Below are positions 9,044-17,069 of a DNA stretch of 64,000 nt, in pieces. The stretch is from the NCBI GenBank assembly GCA_965237625.1, contig CBDEGD010000023.1, forward strand, positions 175,170 to 239,169, read 5' to 3'. The DNA is from JABDIP01 sp965237625. Lineage in GTDB: Bacteria; Pseudomonadota; Alphaproteobacteria; DSM-16000; Inquilinaceae. The notes beneath the pieces are model-generated. The model ran no database searches. It was given only the letters and a program-made list of their open reading frames with translations, and was not told where the DNA came from. Position 1 is the first letter of the stretch. Each line of letters starts with the position of its first letter. Both the position numbers and the translations under genes were made by a program.

Positions 9044-9664
9044 GTGACCCAGGCGCGTTTGAACAGAATCCTGATCCTGTGCAGCGTGGCGCTGGTCATG
9101 CTTGCCGGCGCAGCCCTCTGGGTGGTGAACCAGGAGTTGGAACGGCGCGGCCAGGGCAGCCTGTCGCGGGTCGCCAGCGCGGTGGCGGTGGGTGGCCCGT
9201 TCGAACTGGTCGACCATAATGGGGCCGCCGTCACCGACCGCAGCTTCGGCGACCGTAACCTGCTGATCTTCTTCGGCTACACCTATTGCCCCGATGTCTG
9301 CCCGACCGAGCTGGCCCGCATGGCGTCCGCGCTGGAGAAATTGGGCGACGAGGATATGGCGATGGTCCAGCCTCTCTTCGTCACCATCGACCCGGAGCGC
9401 GACACGCCGGAATCGATGGCCGGTTATGTCGAGCAATTCCATCCCAACATCGTCGGCCTGACCGGCAGCGAAGAGCAGATCGCGCAGGTCGCCCGGGCCT
9501 ATCGCGTGTACTATGCCAAGGTCGATATCGACGACCCTGACTATTACCTGATGGACCATTCCACCTTCACCTATCTTATGGCCCCGGACGGCAGCAACAT
9601 CGCGGTATTCCCATACGACACGGCGCCCGACGAGATGGCCGGCGCCATCCGCGCGGCGCTCTGA
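9044..9664 (+). CDS. SCO1/SenC/PrrC family copper-binding thioredoxin-fold protein
   Basis: A 206-residue membrane-anchored periplasmic protein. The GTG at 9044 is chosen because GGAGG lies seven bases upstream and the protein then begins with a single transmembrane anchor (about residues 9-28); longer in-frame starts overlap the SHOCT gene. Copper ligands are visible: the CPDVC pair (Cys82, Cys86) and His172 in LMDHSTFTY. SCO proteins deliver copper to cytochrome c oxidase CuA sites or act as thiol reductases. No oxidase gene is near. It starts a tight same-strand series (six bases to the next gene), so the pairing with an amino-acid dehydrogenase is unexplained. Confidence 0.9.
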   Translation: MTQARLNRILILCSVALVMLAGAALWVVNQELERRGQGSLSRVASAVAVGGPFELVDHNGAAVTDRSFGDRNLLIFFGYTYCPDVCPTELARMASALEKLGDEDMAMVQPLFVTIDPERDTPESMAGYVEQFHPNIVGLTGSEEQIAQVARAYRVYYAKVDIDDPDYYLMDHSTFTYLMAPDGSNIAVFPYDTAPDEMAGAIRAAL

Positions 9665-9670
9665 CCGGCC

Positions 9671-10810
9671 ATGCTCGAGGCCGAGTTCCTGGTCGTCGGC
9701 GCCGGTATCGCCGGGGCATCGGTCGCCGCCGAACTGGCCGCCCATGCCAATGTGGTGCTGATCGAGGCGGAGGATCAGCCCGGCTATCACAGCACCGGCC
9801 GGTCGGCCGCCATTTTCACCGAGACATATGGGCCACCGGCAATCCGGGCCCTGACCATGGCGAGCCGGGCATTTCTGAGCGAGCCTCCTCAGGGCTTTAC
9901 CGAGTCCCCAATTTTGAGTCCGAGAGGCATCCTGTTGATCGGCCGCGAAGACCAGGGGGAATCGCTCGACCGGGCCGAGGTGTTGGCGCGGGAATCGAAA
10001 GATGCCAGGAGGCTCGACCGCGATCAGGCCTTGGCTCTCTCGCCGATCCTGCGGCCCGACTACGTCGCCGGCGCGGTGCTGGAACCGGACGCCATGGAGA
10101 TCGACGTCCATGCCCTCCATACCGGTTTCCAGCGACGCTTCAGGGCGCGCGGTGGGCGGTTGGTGACAGGTGCGCGGCTGCAGGAATTGAGCCGGACGGA
10201 TGGTCTTTGGCGGGCGGGAACCACGGCCGGGACCGTCGTGGCGGCGACCATCGTGAACGCCGCCGGCGCCTGGGCGGACGTGGTCGCCGGGATGGCCGGG
10301 GTGGAGCCCATCAGCCTGGTGCCGAAGCGCCGCACCGCGGTGGTTTTCGAACCGACCGAGCCGGTCGACGCCCATGGCTGGCCGATGTTGGTCGATGTCG
10401 ACGAGACCTTTTACGTCAAGCCGGAATCCGGCCGCTTCCTCGTCTCCCCGGCGGATGAAACCCCGATGCCGCCCTGCGACGTGCAGCCCGACGAGCTGGA
10501 TATCGCCATCGCCATCGACCGGGCCGAGCGCGCCACAACCCTGACGGCCCGCCGGCTGGTCAACAAATGGGCCGGGCTGCGCAGCTTCGTGGCCGATGGT
10601 TTGCCGGTGGTCGGCTGGGACGATCGGACGGAGGGTTTCTTCTGGCTCGCGGGCCAGGGTGGGTATGGCATCCAGACCTCTCCGGCCTTGTCCAAACTGG
10701 CCGCCGCGACCGCATCCGGCGCGCCAATCCCTGCCGATATCGCAGATCGCGGAATCACGGAGCGGGCCCTTTCGCCGCACCGGCTGGCTGACCGCGACCG
10801 GGGGGCTTAG
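9671..10810 (+). CDS. FAD-dependent D-amino-acid dehydrogenase (DauA-like)
   Basis: A 379-residue DAO-fold flavoprotein. FAD binding is shown by VVGAGIAGASVAAELA near the N-terminus, followed by QPGYHSTGRSAAIFTETYG, a stretch very like D-arginine dehydrogenase (DauA). WAGLRSFVADGLPVVGWD and GQGGYGIQTSP near the C-terminus close the FAD site. It probably oxidises a D-amino acid to the 2-oxo acid, passing electrons to a quinone rather than to oxygen. The start lies six bases after the SCO1-like stop, implying translational coupling. With dgcNA close by, it strengthens a D-amino-acid theme, but glycine-oxidase-like activity is also possible. Confidence 0.82.
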   Translation: MLEAEFLVVGAGIAGASVAAELAAHANVVLIEAEDQPGYHSTGRSAAIFTETYGPPAIRALTMASRAFLSEPPQGFTESPILSPRGILLIGREDQGESLDRAEVLARESKDARRLDRDQALALSPILRPDYVAGAVLEPDAMEIDVHALHTGFQRRFRARGGRLVTGARLQELSRTDGLWRAGTTAGTVVAATIVNAAGAWADVVAGMAGVEPISLVPKRRTAVVFEPTEPVDAHGWPMLVDVDETFYVKPESGRFLVSPADETPMPPCDVQPDELDIAIAIDRAERATTLTARRLVNKWAGLRSFVADGLPVVGWDDRTEGFFWLAGQGGYGIQTSPALSKLAAATASGAPIPADIADRGITERALSPHRLADRDRGA

Positions 10811-10820
10811 GATCACCCGG

Positions 10821-11276
10821 ATGGCAAAGCGCCAGAGACGCGGACTGTTTCGCGCCATCGGCTTGGCGATCACGATGACCCTGTGCGCGTGCTCCAGCGC
10901 ATCGCACGAACGCGCATTGGCGGCGCAGCAGGCGTTGATCGGCATGCCCAAGGCCCAGCTGTTGAGCTGCGCCGGTGTGCCGGACCGGTCGCGGGACGAG
11001 TCCCTCGCCGAGTTCTTCACCTATGAGAACGAGCGCATCTACGGCGGTTCCGGCGCCACCGTCGGCGTATTTGGCAGTTCGGGCCATGTGGGCACCGGCC
11101 TCAGTGTGCCGCTGGCGACCCAGCTTCAATCGGAGTATTGCGAGGCGACCTTCACCCTAATCGACGGCCGCGTCGCCGAGCTGGTCTACAACACCAGCCG
11201 CGGCGGTCGGTATTCGGAATGCGCCCGGATTATCGAAACCTGCCTGAATTCCGTGACCGGACCACCGCAGCAATAG
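10821..11276 (+). CDS. Hypothetical lipoprotein
   Basis: A 151-residue protein starting at the ATG ten bases after the dehydrogenase stop. Residues 1-23 are a lipoprotein signal; the lipobox ends at Cys24 (LCAC). The mature part has ALIGMPKAQLLSCAGVPD, a pattern seen in small outer-membrane-type lipoproteins of the SmpA/OmlA sort, a Gly/Ser-rich middle, and several cysteines near the C-terminus. Exact role unknown. It is probably translated from the same message as its two upstream neighbours. Confidence 0.65.
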   Translation: MAKRQRRGLFRAIGLAITMTLCACSSASHERALAAQQALIGMPKAQLLSCAGVPDRSRDESLAEFFTYENERIYGGSGATVGVFGSSGHVGTGLSVPLATQLQSEYCEATFTLIDGRVAELVYNTSRGGRYSECARIIETCLNSVTGPPQQ

Positions 11277-11312
11277 CAACCGCCACCCACGCCACCCTGG
11301 CCGGGAGACCCT

Positions 11313-11697
11313 ATGACCCTCAACGCTCTTGCCCCGCTTCTCAACGTCGAGGATGCCGAGCGCAGCATCCGCTTCTACGTCGAGGCGCTGAACTTCGAGA
11401 TCGTCCGGAAGGCGGATTTCGATGGCTCCGTGGGATGGGCCGCGCTGCGCCATGGCGACATCACCCTCATGATCAACCGGTCCAGTCACTGCGACAGCGC
11501 AGCCCGGCGGGACCACCCTATCCTATGGCGAGACGGTGTTTTACTTCTATGTCGACTCCGCGCCGGATTTGCACCGGACGTTGAAAGAACGGGGTGTTCC
11601 GGTCAGCGATGTGACGATCGAAGACTACGGTCTCGCCGAATTCCGCCTGCGCGACCCGGATGGCTATGAACTCGCCTTTGGCAGCGAGGTAGGCTGA
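11313..11697 (+). pseudogene. VOC (glyoxalase/bleomycin-resistance fold) protein, frameshifted
   Basis: The first half (MTLNALAPLLNVEDAERSIR, then FYVEALNFEIVRKADFDGSV and ALRHGDITLMINR) is a standard VOC N-terminal module. The second half, FYFYVDSAPDLHRTLKERGV through EFRLRDPDGYELAFGSEVG, continues in the next frame and stops at 11695-11697. The switch falls between about 11475 and 11505 and needs one extra base in the DNA. Read through, the product would be about 127 residues, the usual length of a single-domain VOC protein. It is either a decayed gene or a sequencing indel. Ligand or substrate unknown. Confidence 0.75.
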
Positions 11698-11752
11698 CGC
11701 AAGGCCGAATAGGTTGCCGTTCGGCCTCACCGACGCCAAATAGCAAAGGACC

Positions 11753-12433
11753 ATGGTCTACCTGATTATCATCGTCGCGATCCTGCTGGTGGTGTTCGGC
11801 CCGGCTGTCTGGACCAAGGCAGTGATGTCGTCGAACGCCCATGACCGGCCGGATTTTCCCGGGACTGGGGGCGAACTGGCCCGGCACCTGCTGGACGAAT
11901 CCGGTCTTGCGGAGGTGGCTGTCGAGCGCACCGACGGCGGTGACCACTACGATCCGGAAGAAAAAGCGGTGCGGCTGAGCAAGGCCAACCATGACGGCCG
12001 CTCTCTGACTGCCGTGGCGGTCGCGGCCCATGAGGTCGGCCATGCGCTGCAGGACCGTGATCGCTACCAGCCGCTGATAGCGCGCACCCGTCTGGTCAAA
12101 TCGACAAACAAGCTTCAGCGTGTCGGATCGATAATTCTCTTCGCCGCACCCATCCTGGCGTTACTGACCCGTTCTCCGGCCTTGGCGATGATTCAGATCG
12201 GCGCCGGCATCATGGTAATGGCGAGCGGGGTCGTGGTCCGGCTGGTCACCCTGCCGGTGGAATACGATGCCAGCTTCAACCGGGCTCTGCCGATGCTGGA
12301 CCAAGGCGGCTACCTCCCCAAGGAAGACCTTCCGGCCGCCCGCCGGATTCTCAAAGCCGCCGCGATGACCTATGTCGCCTCCTCATTGGCCTCGCTGCTC
12401 AATCTGTGGCGCTGGCTGCGATATCTGCGGTAA
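11753..12433 (+). CDS. Zinc metallopeptidase, YugP/COG2738 family
   Basis: A 226-residue membrane protein with the zinc-metallopeptidase motif HEVGH at residues 93-97. It has an N-terminal transmembrane helix (about 2-20) and two more around 125-165, then a VEYDASFNRALPML stretch typical of this family, with the Glu a likely third zinc ligand. Family members are integral-membrane neutral metalloproteases whose substrates are mostly unknown. Length fits the family. It follows the VOC gene by about 55 bases on the same strand. Confidence 0.85.
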   Translation: MVYLIIIVAILLVVFGPAVWTKAVMSSNAHDRPDFPGTGGELARHLLDESGLAEVAVERTDGGDHYDPEEKAVRLSKANHDGRSLTAVAVAAHEVGHALQDRDRYQPLIARTRLVKSTNKLQRVGSIILFAAPILALLTRSPALAMIQIGAGIMVMASGVVVRLVTLPVEYDASFNRALPMLDQGGYLPKEDLPAARRILKAAAMTYVASSLASLLNLWRWLRYLR

Positions 12434-12646
12434 CCACCGCCCTCACAATCCGCGTATTTTTCCCGCTTCGCCGCATTGACAGGGGGCGGCCTGCGGCGAC
12501 ATTGTCTCGCCCTCACCCACGCCACTTCCGTGGTGTCTATCAGGGATGGCTTGAGATGCCGGTTACGTAAACGGCAACTACATAAAAACGGCGCCCGGCT
12601 GCCATCAATCACCTTGCCGGGGCATGCCTTCGAAGGAGCGGTCACG

Positions 12647-13396
12647 ATGAAAATCCTGGTCCCCGTGAAACGGGTGATCGACTACAACGTCAAGGTGCGC
12701 GTGAAGGCCGATGGGTCCGGCGTCGATCTGGCGAATGTGAAGATGTCGATGAACCCGTTCGACGAGATTGCCGTCGAAGAGGCGCTGCGCCTGCGCGAAG
12801 CCGGCACCGCGACCGAGATCGTCGCGGTCTCCATGGGCATCCAGCAGTGCCAGGAGACCATTCGTACCGCGCTTGCCATGGGTGCCGATCGCGGCATCCA
12901 TGTGCTGACCGATGAAGAGCTGCAGCCACTGGCCGTGGCGAAGATGATGAAGGCGCTGGTCGACAAGGAAGGGCCGGAGCTGGTCCTGCTGGGCAAACAG
13001 GCCATCGACGATGATTCCAACCAGACCGGCCAGATGCTGGCGGCGCTGTTGGGCTGGCCCCAGGGCACCTTCGCCTCGAAGGTCGTTCCGGCCGATGGCG
13101 GGCTGAACGTGACCCGTGAGGTCGATGGCGGGCTTGAGACCGTGTGGCTGAAGTTGCCGGCGATCGTCACCGTGGATCTGCGCCTCAACGAGCCGCGCTA
13201 CGCCAGCCTGCCGAACATCATGAAGGCGAAGAAGAAGCCGATCGAGCAGGTATCGCCCGCCGATCTGGGTGTCGACCCGGCACCGCGCCTGACGACGCTG
13301 AAGGTGGTCGAGCCGCCGAAGCGCCAGGGCGGCGTGATCGTCGACAGTGTCGCCGCACTGGTCGAAAAACTGAAGAACGAAGCCAAGGTCATCTGA
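12647..13396 (+). CDS. etfB: Electron transfer flavoprotein beta subunit
   Basis: A 249-residue protein starting MKILVPVKRVIDYNVKVRVK, the standard EtfB N-terminus; an AAGGAG site eight bases upstream fixes the ATG at 12647. MNPFDEIAVEEALRLRE and the AMP-binding signature region LLGKQAIDDDSNQTGQM are present. With EtfA it forms the FAD/AMP heterodimer that accepts electrons from acyl-CoA and related dehydrogenases and passes them to ETF-quinone oxidoreductase. The acyl-CoA dehydrogenase at 20.8-22.6 kb is a probable electron donor. EtfA follows after 39 bases. Confidence 0.96.
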   Translation: MKILVPVKRVIDYNVKVRVKADGSGVDLANVKMSMNPFDEIAVEEALRLREAGTATEIVAVSMGIQQCQETIRTALAMGADRGIHVLTDEELQPLAVAKMMKALVDKEGPELVLLGKQAIDDDSNQTGQMLAALLGWPQGTFASKVVPADGGLNVTREVDGGLETVWLKLPAIVTVDLRLNEPRYASLPNIMKAKKKPIEQVSPADLGVDPAPRLTTLKVVEPPKRQGGVIVDSVAALVEKLKNEAKVI

Positions 13397-13435
13397 GCGC
13401 CCCGTCAGGCGCCGAATTCCGGGAAATCGATTGCC

Positions 13436-14368
13436 ATGAGCATCCTCGTCATCGCCGAGCACGACAACGCCACGCTGAAGCCGGCCACCCTGCACGCGGT
13501 CACCGCGGCGGCGGCCATCGGCAGCGATATCCACGTTCTGGTCGCCGGCAGCGGCTGCTCCGGAGCCGCTGACGCCGCCGGCAAGGTAGCGGGGGTTGGT
13601 AAGGTATTGGTCGCCGACGCCACCGAGTTTGAGCACCAGCTGGCCGAAAACCTGGCGCCGCTGGTCGTCGATCTGGCCAAGAGCTACGGCCATTTGCTGG
13701 CGCCCGCCACCAGCAACGGCAAGAACCTGATGCCGAGGGTCGCCGCCCTGCTCGATGTGCAGCAGATCTCCGACATCATCGGAGTGGAATCGGCCGACAC
13801 CTTCATCCGGCCGATCTATGCCGGCAACGCCATCTCCACGGTGCAATCCGCCGACCCGGTCAAGGTGATCACGGTCCGCACCACGGCCTTCGACGCCGCG
13901 GCGGAATCCGGCGGCAGCGGCGCTACTGAAAGCGTGTCGAGCGGCGGCGATGCCGGATTGTCCCGCTTCGTCGGCGCGGAGTTGAGCAAGAGCGAGCGGC
14001 CCGAACTGACCTCGGCCAAGATCGTCATCTCCGGCGGCCGCGGGATGGGCTCGGGCGAGAACTTCGTCCTGCTTGAGAAAGTCGCCGACAAGCTGGGCGC
14101 CGCGATCGGCGCCAGCCGCGCGGCGGTCGATGCCGGCTTCGTGCCCAACGACTACCAGGTCGGTCAGACCGGCAAGGTGGTGGCTCCCGACCTTTACATC
14201 GCGGTGGGCATCTCCGGCGCCATCCAGCATCTGGCCGGCATGAAGGACAGCAAGGTCATCGTCGCCATCAACAAGGACGAAGAGGCCCCGATCTTCCAGG
14301 TCGCCGATTACGGACTCGTCGCCGATCTGTTCAAGGCGGTGCCGGAATTGGAAGAAGCGCTGGGCTGA
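13436..14368 (+). CDS. etfA: Electron transfer flavoprotein alpha subunit
   Basis: A 310-residue protein. The N-terminal domain begins MSILVIAEHDNATLKPATLH. The C-terminal FAD-binding domain shows SGGRGMGSGENF, then GQTGKVVAPDLYIAVGISGA and IVAINKDEEAPIFQVADYGL, the textbook EtfA signature. It binds the FAD that shuttles electrons. It is co-directional with etfB and separated by 39 bases, so the two are co-expressed. Full length. Confidence 0.96.
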   Translation: MSILVIAEHDNATLKPATLHAVTAAAAIGSDIHVLVAGSGCSGAADAAGKVAGVGKVLVADATEFEHQLAENLAPLVVDLAKSYGHLLAPATSNGKNLMPRVAALLDVQQISDIIGVESADTFIRPIYAGNAISTVQSADPVKVITVRTTAFDAAAESGGSGATESVSSGGDAGLSRFVGAELSKSERPELTSAKIVISGGRGMGSGENFVLLEKVADKLGAAIGASRAAVDAGFVPNDYQVGQTGKVVAPDLYIAVGISGAIQHLAGMKDSKVIVAINKDEEAPIFQVADYGLVADLFKAVPELEEALG

Positions 14369-14480
14369 GACCGGGACTTCTCAGCAGGCAATCCCGGCGA
14401 GCGGAGAGAGCGGCGGCTCACAACCCGTTAGGCTTGTCCGGTCACTTTCGGCCGCGCTATGCGCAGTAGGGGGCTGGCGA

Positions 14481-15785
14481 ATGGACCTGCAGGCTCGGCT
14501 TTATCTTTGGACGGCGATCATCATTGCCGCGGTCGCGGGCTTGCTCGTGCTGATGTGGCCGCATCGGCGATTTCGCGAGTTCGACATTCGACGTTCGATT
14601 GCGGCTCCCGCCGAAGACATCTGGGAGCTGGTCCAGGCCAACCCCGAAAACCCTCGGAATGCCGCGTTCAACGACACGGTCGTCGGGCACAGGATCGTCA
14701 GCACCGATCCTGAGGTCGCAGAAATTACCTTTGACTCCAGCGGACGGCACGGAACCCACCTCACCACCGTCCGGATGGAGACGCTGGAAGCGCGCCCGCC
14801 GAAATTCATGGCGGCGCGCTGCCTGAGCGTCGATGGCCGGCCCTTCCCGTTCGGCCTGCAGCATGTCACGGAGATACAACTGTTCGAGGATGCCGGAACA
14901 TCGACCGTCACGATGAAGTGGCGCGGTGAAATCGTGAATTCCCTGCAGCTCTGGTTGATGGGGCGCAAATCTACCCAATACATGGATGCGCTGAAGGTTT
15001 TCTGCGAGACCGGTCAAGGCACCGCCATGCGGGCGTCGAAGTGGTCGCCAATGAAGAGCATTGGCCTGACGGCCGCCGCCTTCGCGAGCTTCAGCTTCCT
15101 GTTCGGCTGGATTTTCGCATTGCTGCTGTCGGTCGCCATCGGCATCCATGAATTCGGGCATTGGCTGGCAATGCGCATGACCGGTCAGCCGAAACCCCGC
15201 ATCATGTTGGTGCCCTTCTTCGGTGGCGCAGCGGTGCCAAACCATCCCCATAAGACCCAGTTCGATCGCGCCTTCGTCGCGCTGGCCGGCGCCGGTCTGA
15301 GCTTGATACCGTGCATCGCATTGTTGTGGGTCGCGGCATCACTCGGCCTGCCGGATGGCAGCGATCGGTTTCGCTTCTCATCGATTAAGGTCCAGTCCGG
15401 CCCGAATGGAGCGTCGGTGCTGTTTATCGCCTACTTCGTGGCGCTACTGAATGGGTTACAGCTGATCCCGGTGCTCCCGCTCGACGGAGGACATGTTCTG
15501 CGGAGCGTCATCGAATCTTTCAATACCCGTCATGCCCGGCCGATCCTGCTGGCCATTGCCGGCATCGCGATTGTCGGCTTTGCATGGCTGGAAGAGTACA
15601 TGTTGGTCGCCCTGCTTCTGCTGGGCGCGATGCAGGCGTGGTACATAGGCAAACATGCACCGGCGATGCGTCCGATGGGGTCCGTCGGGTTGGCGACGAT
15701 CGGGGTGAGCTACCTGGCCATTCTTGCTATCTACATCGGCACCGTGATCTTCGCATCGCAGACGCTCGGTTATCACTTCTTCTAA
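14481..15785 (+). CDS. SRPBCC domain fused to a site-2-protease-like (M50) membrane domain
   Basis: A 434-residue protein with an unusual layout. An N-terminal transmembrane helix (about 9-27) is followed by an SRPBCC/START-like domain (about 35-175: RRSIAAPAEDIWELVQ opens it, then the beta-grip strands). Residues about 195-430 are polytopic and carry both zinc-site motifs of M50/site-2 proteases: HEFGH at 223-227 and LPLDGGH at 332-338 (Asp335 the third ligand). It is probably an active intramembrane protease whose SRPBCC domain binds a hydrophobic ligand or a substrate. It lies about 110 bases after etfA on the same strand. A link to ETF is not established. Confidence 0.78.
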   Translation: MDLQARLYLWTAIIIAAVAGLLVLMWPHRRFREFDIRRSIAAPAEDIWELVQANPENPRNAAFNDTVVGHRIVSTDPEVAEITFDSSGRHGTHLTTVRMETLEARPPKFMAARCLSVDGRPFPFGLQHVTEIQLFEDAGTSTVTMKWRGEIVNSLQLWLMGRKSTQYMDALKVFCETGQGTAMRASKWSPMKSIGLTAAAFASFSFLFGWIFALLLSVAIGIHEFGHWLAMRMTGQPKPRIMLVPFFGGAAVPNHPHKTQFDRAFVALAGAGLSLIPCIALLWVAASLGLPDGSDRFRFSSIKVQSGPNGASVLFIAYFVALLNGLQLIPVLPLDGGHVLRSVIESFNTRHARPILLAIAGIAIVGFAWLEEYMLVALLLLGAMQAWYIGKHAPAMRPMGSVGLATIGVSYLAILAIYIGTVIFASQTLGYHFF

Positions 15786-15825
15786 GGCTTTTGGGGGCCG
15801 TCACAAGCGAATGCCGTGGTGTGGA

Positions 15826-16281
15826 TCATTCCGACGACATCAGTGATTCCATCGGCCTTTCGCACAGCGAATCCGACCCCGCCTCGCCGCCCGTCGCCAC
15901 CACGCTCAGCCGCGACAGATGATGGTCCCAGCCGCGGCTGGCAACCGGTTGGAAGGGTGGTGGCAAGGCGTCGTGGATCACCTCCACGCGGGTCCCGTCG
16001 ACTTCCGCCGACAAGGTGATCTCGACTCGGCTCATGGTCTCCGGGCCCTGCTCGGCGGCACCAACCTCATAGACGATACGGCCGGGCCGGACGACTTCCA
16101 GGAACCTGCCTTGCAGGATGCCTCCCTGTCCCATGTCGAGGCGGAAGACACCGCCGGGGCGGGCGTCCAACTCGGCGGCCACCCCGCTCCACTGCGCCAT
16201 GCGCCGACCCTCGGTCAGGTAGGTGAAGACGATGTCCGGGGCGGCGTCGATCCAGATCGATTTTTTCAGAGCGGTCATCAC
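15826..16281 (-). CDS. SRPBCC (AHSA1-like) domain protein
   Basis: A 151-residue AHSA1/START-type protein: KKSIWIDAAPDIVFTYLTEG at the N-terminus, then WSGVAAELDARPGGVFRLDM, and the C-terminal helix region RGWDHHLSRLSVVA. Such proteins typically form an operon with an ArsR regulator and bind an unknown hydrophobic ligand. Here the start overlaps the arsR-type stop by four bases, so translation is coupled. A Glu/Ser-rich tail follows the domain. Confidence 0.85.
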   Translation of the reverse strand: MMTALKKSIWIDAAPDIVFTYLTEGRRMAQWSGVAAELDARPGGVFRLDMGQGGILQGRFLEVVRPGRIVYEVGAAEQGPETMSRVEITLSAEVDGTRVEVIHDALPPPFQPVASRGWDHHLSRLSVVATGGEAGSDSLCERPMESLMSSE

Positions 16282-16613
16282 GCGTCCTTCTCTGCCGCCG
16301 CTTCGTCACCCGTCGATCGAGAGCGGCCTTCCACGGCTTGCTTCAACAGCGGAAGACCGGCATCCCAGAATGTGTCCAGCCGCTGGCGCACCGCGGCCAG
16401 GGCCTCCTGGTCGGTGCGGTAGTAACGGCTGGTCCCGGTGCTGCGAACGGTGACCAGACCGGCCTCGCGCAGAACCCTGAGATGCCGCGACACCGCCGGC
16501 CGGCTGACCGAGAAGGCGTGGGCGATCTCGCCGGCCGGGGCTTCATGACCAAGCAGCCGACGCAGAATCTCCCGCCGGGTCGGGTCGGCCAAAGCGCGCA
16601 ATTGCTCGTCCAT
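16278..16613 (-). CDS. ArsR/SmtB-type winged-helix repressor
   Basis: A 111-residue regulator: LRALADPTRREILRRL (helix 1), EIAHAFSVSRPAVSRHLRVL (recognition helix) and GLVTVRSTGTSRYY (wing). No cysteine-rich metal site is visible, so it is unlikely to be a classical metal sensor; it belongs to the group paired with SRPBCC proteins. It overlaps the downstream SRPBCC gene by four bases and starts three bases after the SnoaL-like gene's stop. It probably autoregulates through the inverted repeat near 17027-17044. Confidence 0.9.
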   Translation of the reverse strand: MDEQLRALADPTRREILRRLLGHEAPAGEIAHAFSVSRPAVSRHLRVLREAGLVTVRSTGTSRYYRTDQEALAAVRQRLDTFWDAGLPLLKQAVEGRSRSTGDEAAAEKDA

Positions 16614-16616
16614 GGG

Positions 16617-16931
16617 TCAAGTCGTCGGGTTGAAGGTCACGTAAATCTCGGCGATCCGGCCGTCCCGCAGTTTGATCAGCTCGCCGGCGCAGAAATCGCC
16701 GGTGTGATAGACAAGATAGCCGCTGTCCCCGTCATAGACCTGATGGACAACGTCCATGCTGTTGAACTGCTCCGATAGGACCCAGCATTTGTCGAGGAAG
16801 GCGTCGGCGGAATCGAAGTTGTCCGCCGGGCTGCGGAACTTAAGATCGTCTGCCAGCAAGGCGCGGGCCGCATCCCGATCACCGCTGAGCCAACGTCCAT
16901 AATAGTCCCGGATGATCGTCTCACTGCTCAC
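16617..16931 (-). CDS. SnoaL/NTF2-like fold protein
   Basis: A 104-residue protein with an NTF2-like pattern: ETIIRDYYGRWLSGDRDAAR, DDLKFRSPADNF, and the C-terminal strands ELIKLRDGRIAEIYVTFN. The GTG at 16931 is preferred because GGGAGG precedes it by about eight bases; a longer in-frame ATG at 17018 would begin in the promoter-like DNA. Members act as small-molecule isomerases, cyclases or polyketide-type enzymes; no specific activity can be named. First gene of a three-gene operon with the ArsR and SRPBCC genes. Confidence 0.75.
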   Translation of the reverse strand: MSSETIIRDYYGRWLSGDRDAARALLADDLKFRSPADNFDSADAFLDKCWVLSEQFNSMDVVHQVYDGDSGYLVYHTGDFCAGELIKLRDGRIAEIYVTFNPTT

Positions 16932-17006
16932 CGTCAGCCTCCCATAATGTCGGTGCGCACGCACGATTCGGCGACGACCATCAAGCCATGCATGCACCAT
17001 CGAGGA

Positions 17007-17044
17007 ATTATGTAACAATATCTTTACGTAACAATCAAGTTACG
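17007..17044 (-). promoter_or_regulatory. Putative promoter and operator of the SnoaL-ArsR-SRPBCC operon
   Basis: This is an AT-rich patch in GC-rich surroundings. Read on the minus strand it gives TTGATT (complement of 17033-17038) and TACATAAT (complement of 17007-17014), spaced like a sigma-70 promoter. The -35 box sits exactly between the arms of an inverted repeat, CGTAAC (17027-17032) and GTTACG (17039-17044). This is a likely binding site for the operon's own ArsR protein, by inference only. Confidence 0.45.
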
Positions 17045-17069
17045 AAATGCTGTCTGGGCGACTCGCGGA

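Noticed and set aside
8960..11020. 686-codon open frame on the minus strand
   Set aside because: It spans several plus-strand genes (SCO1-like, dehydrogenase, lipoprotein) in antisense and shows no domain or ribosome-binding site.
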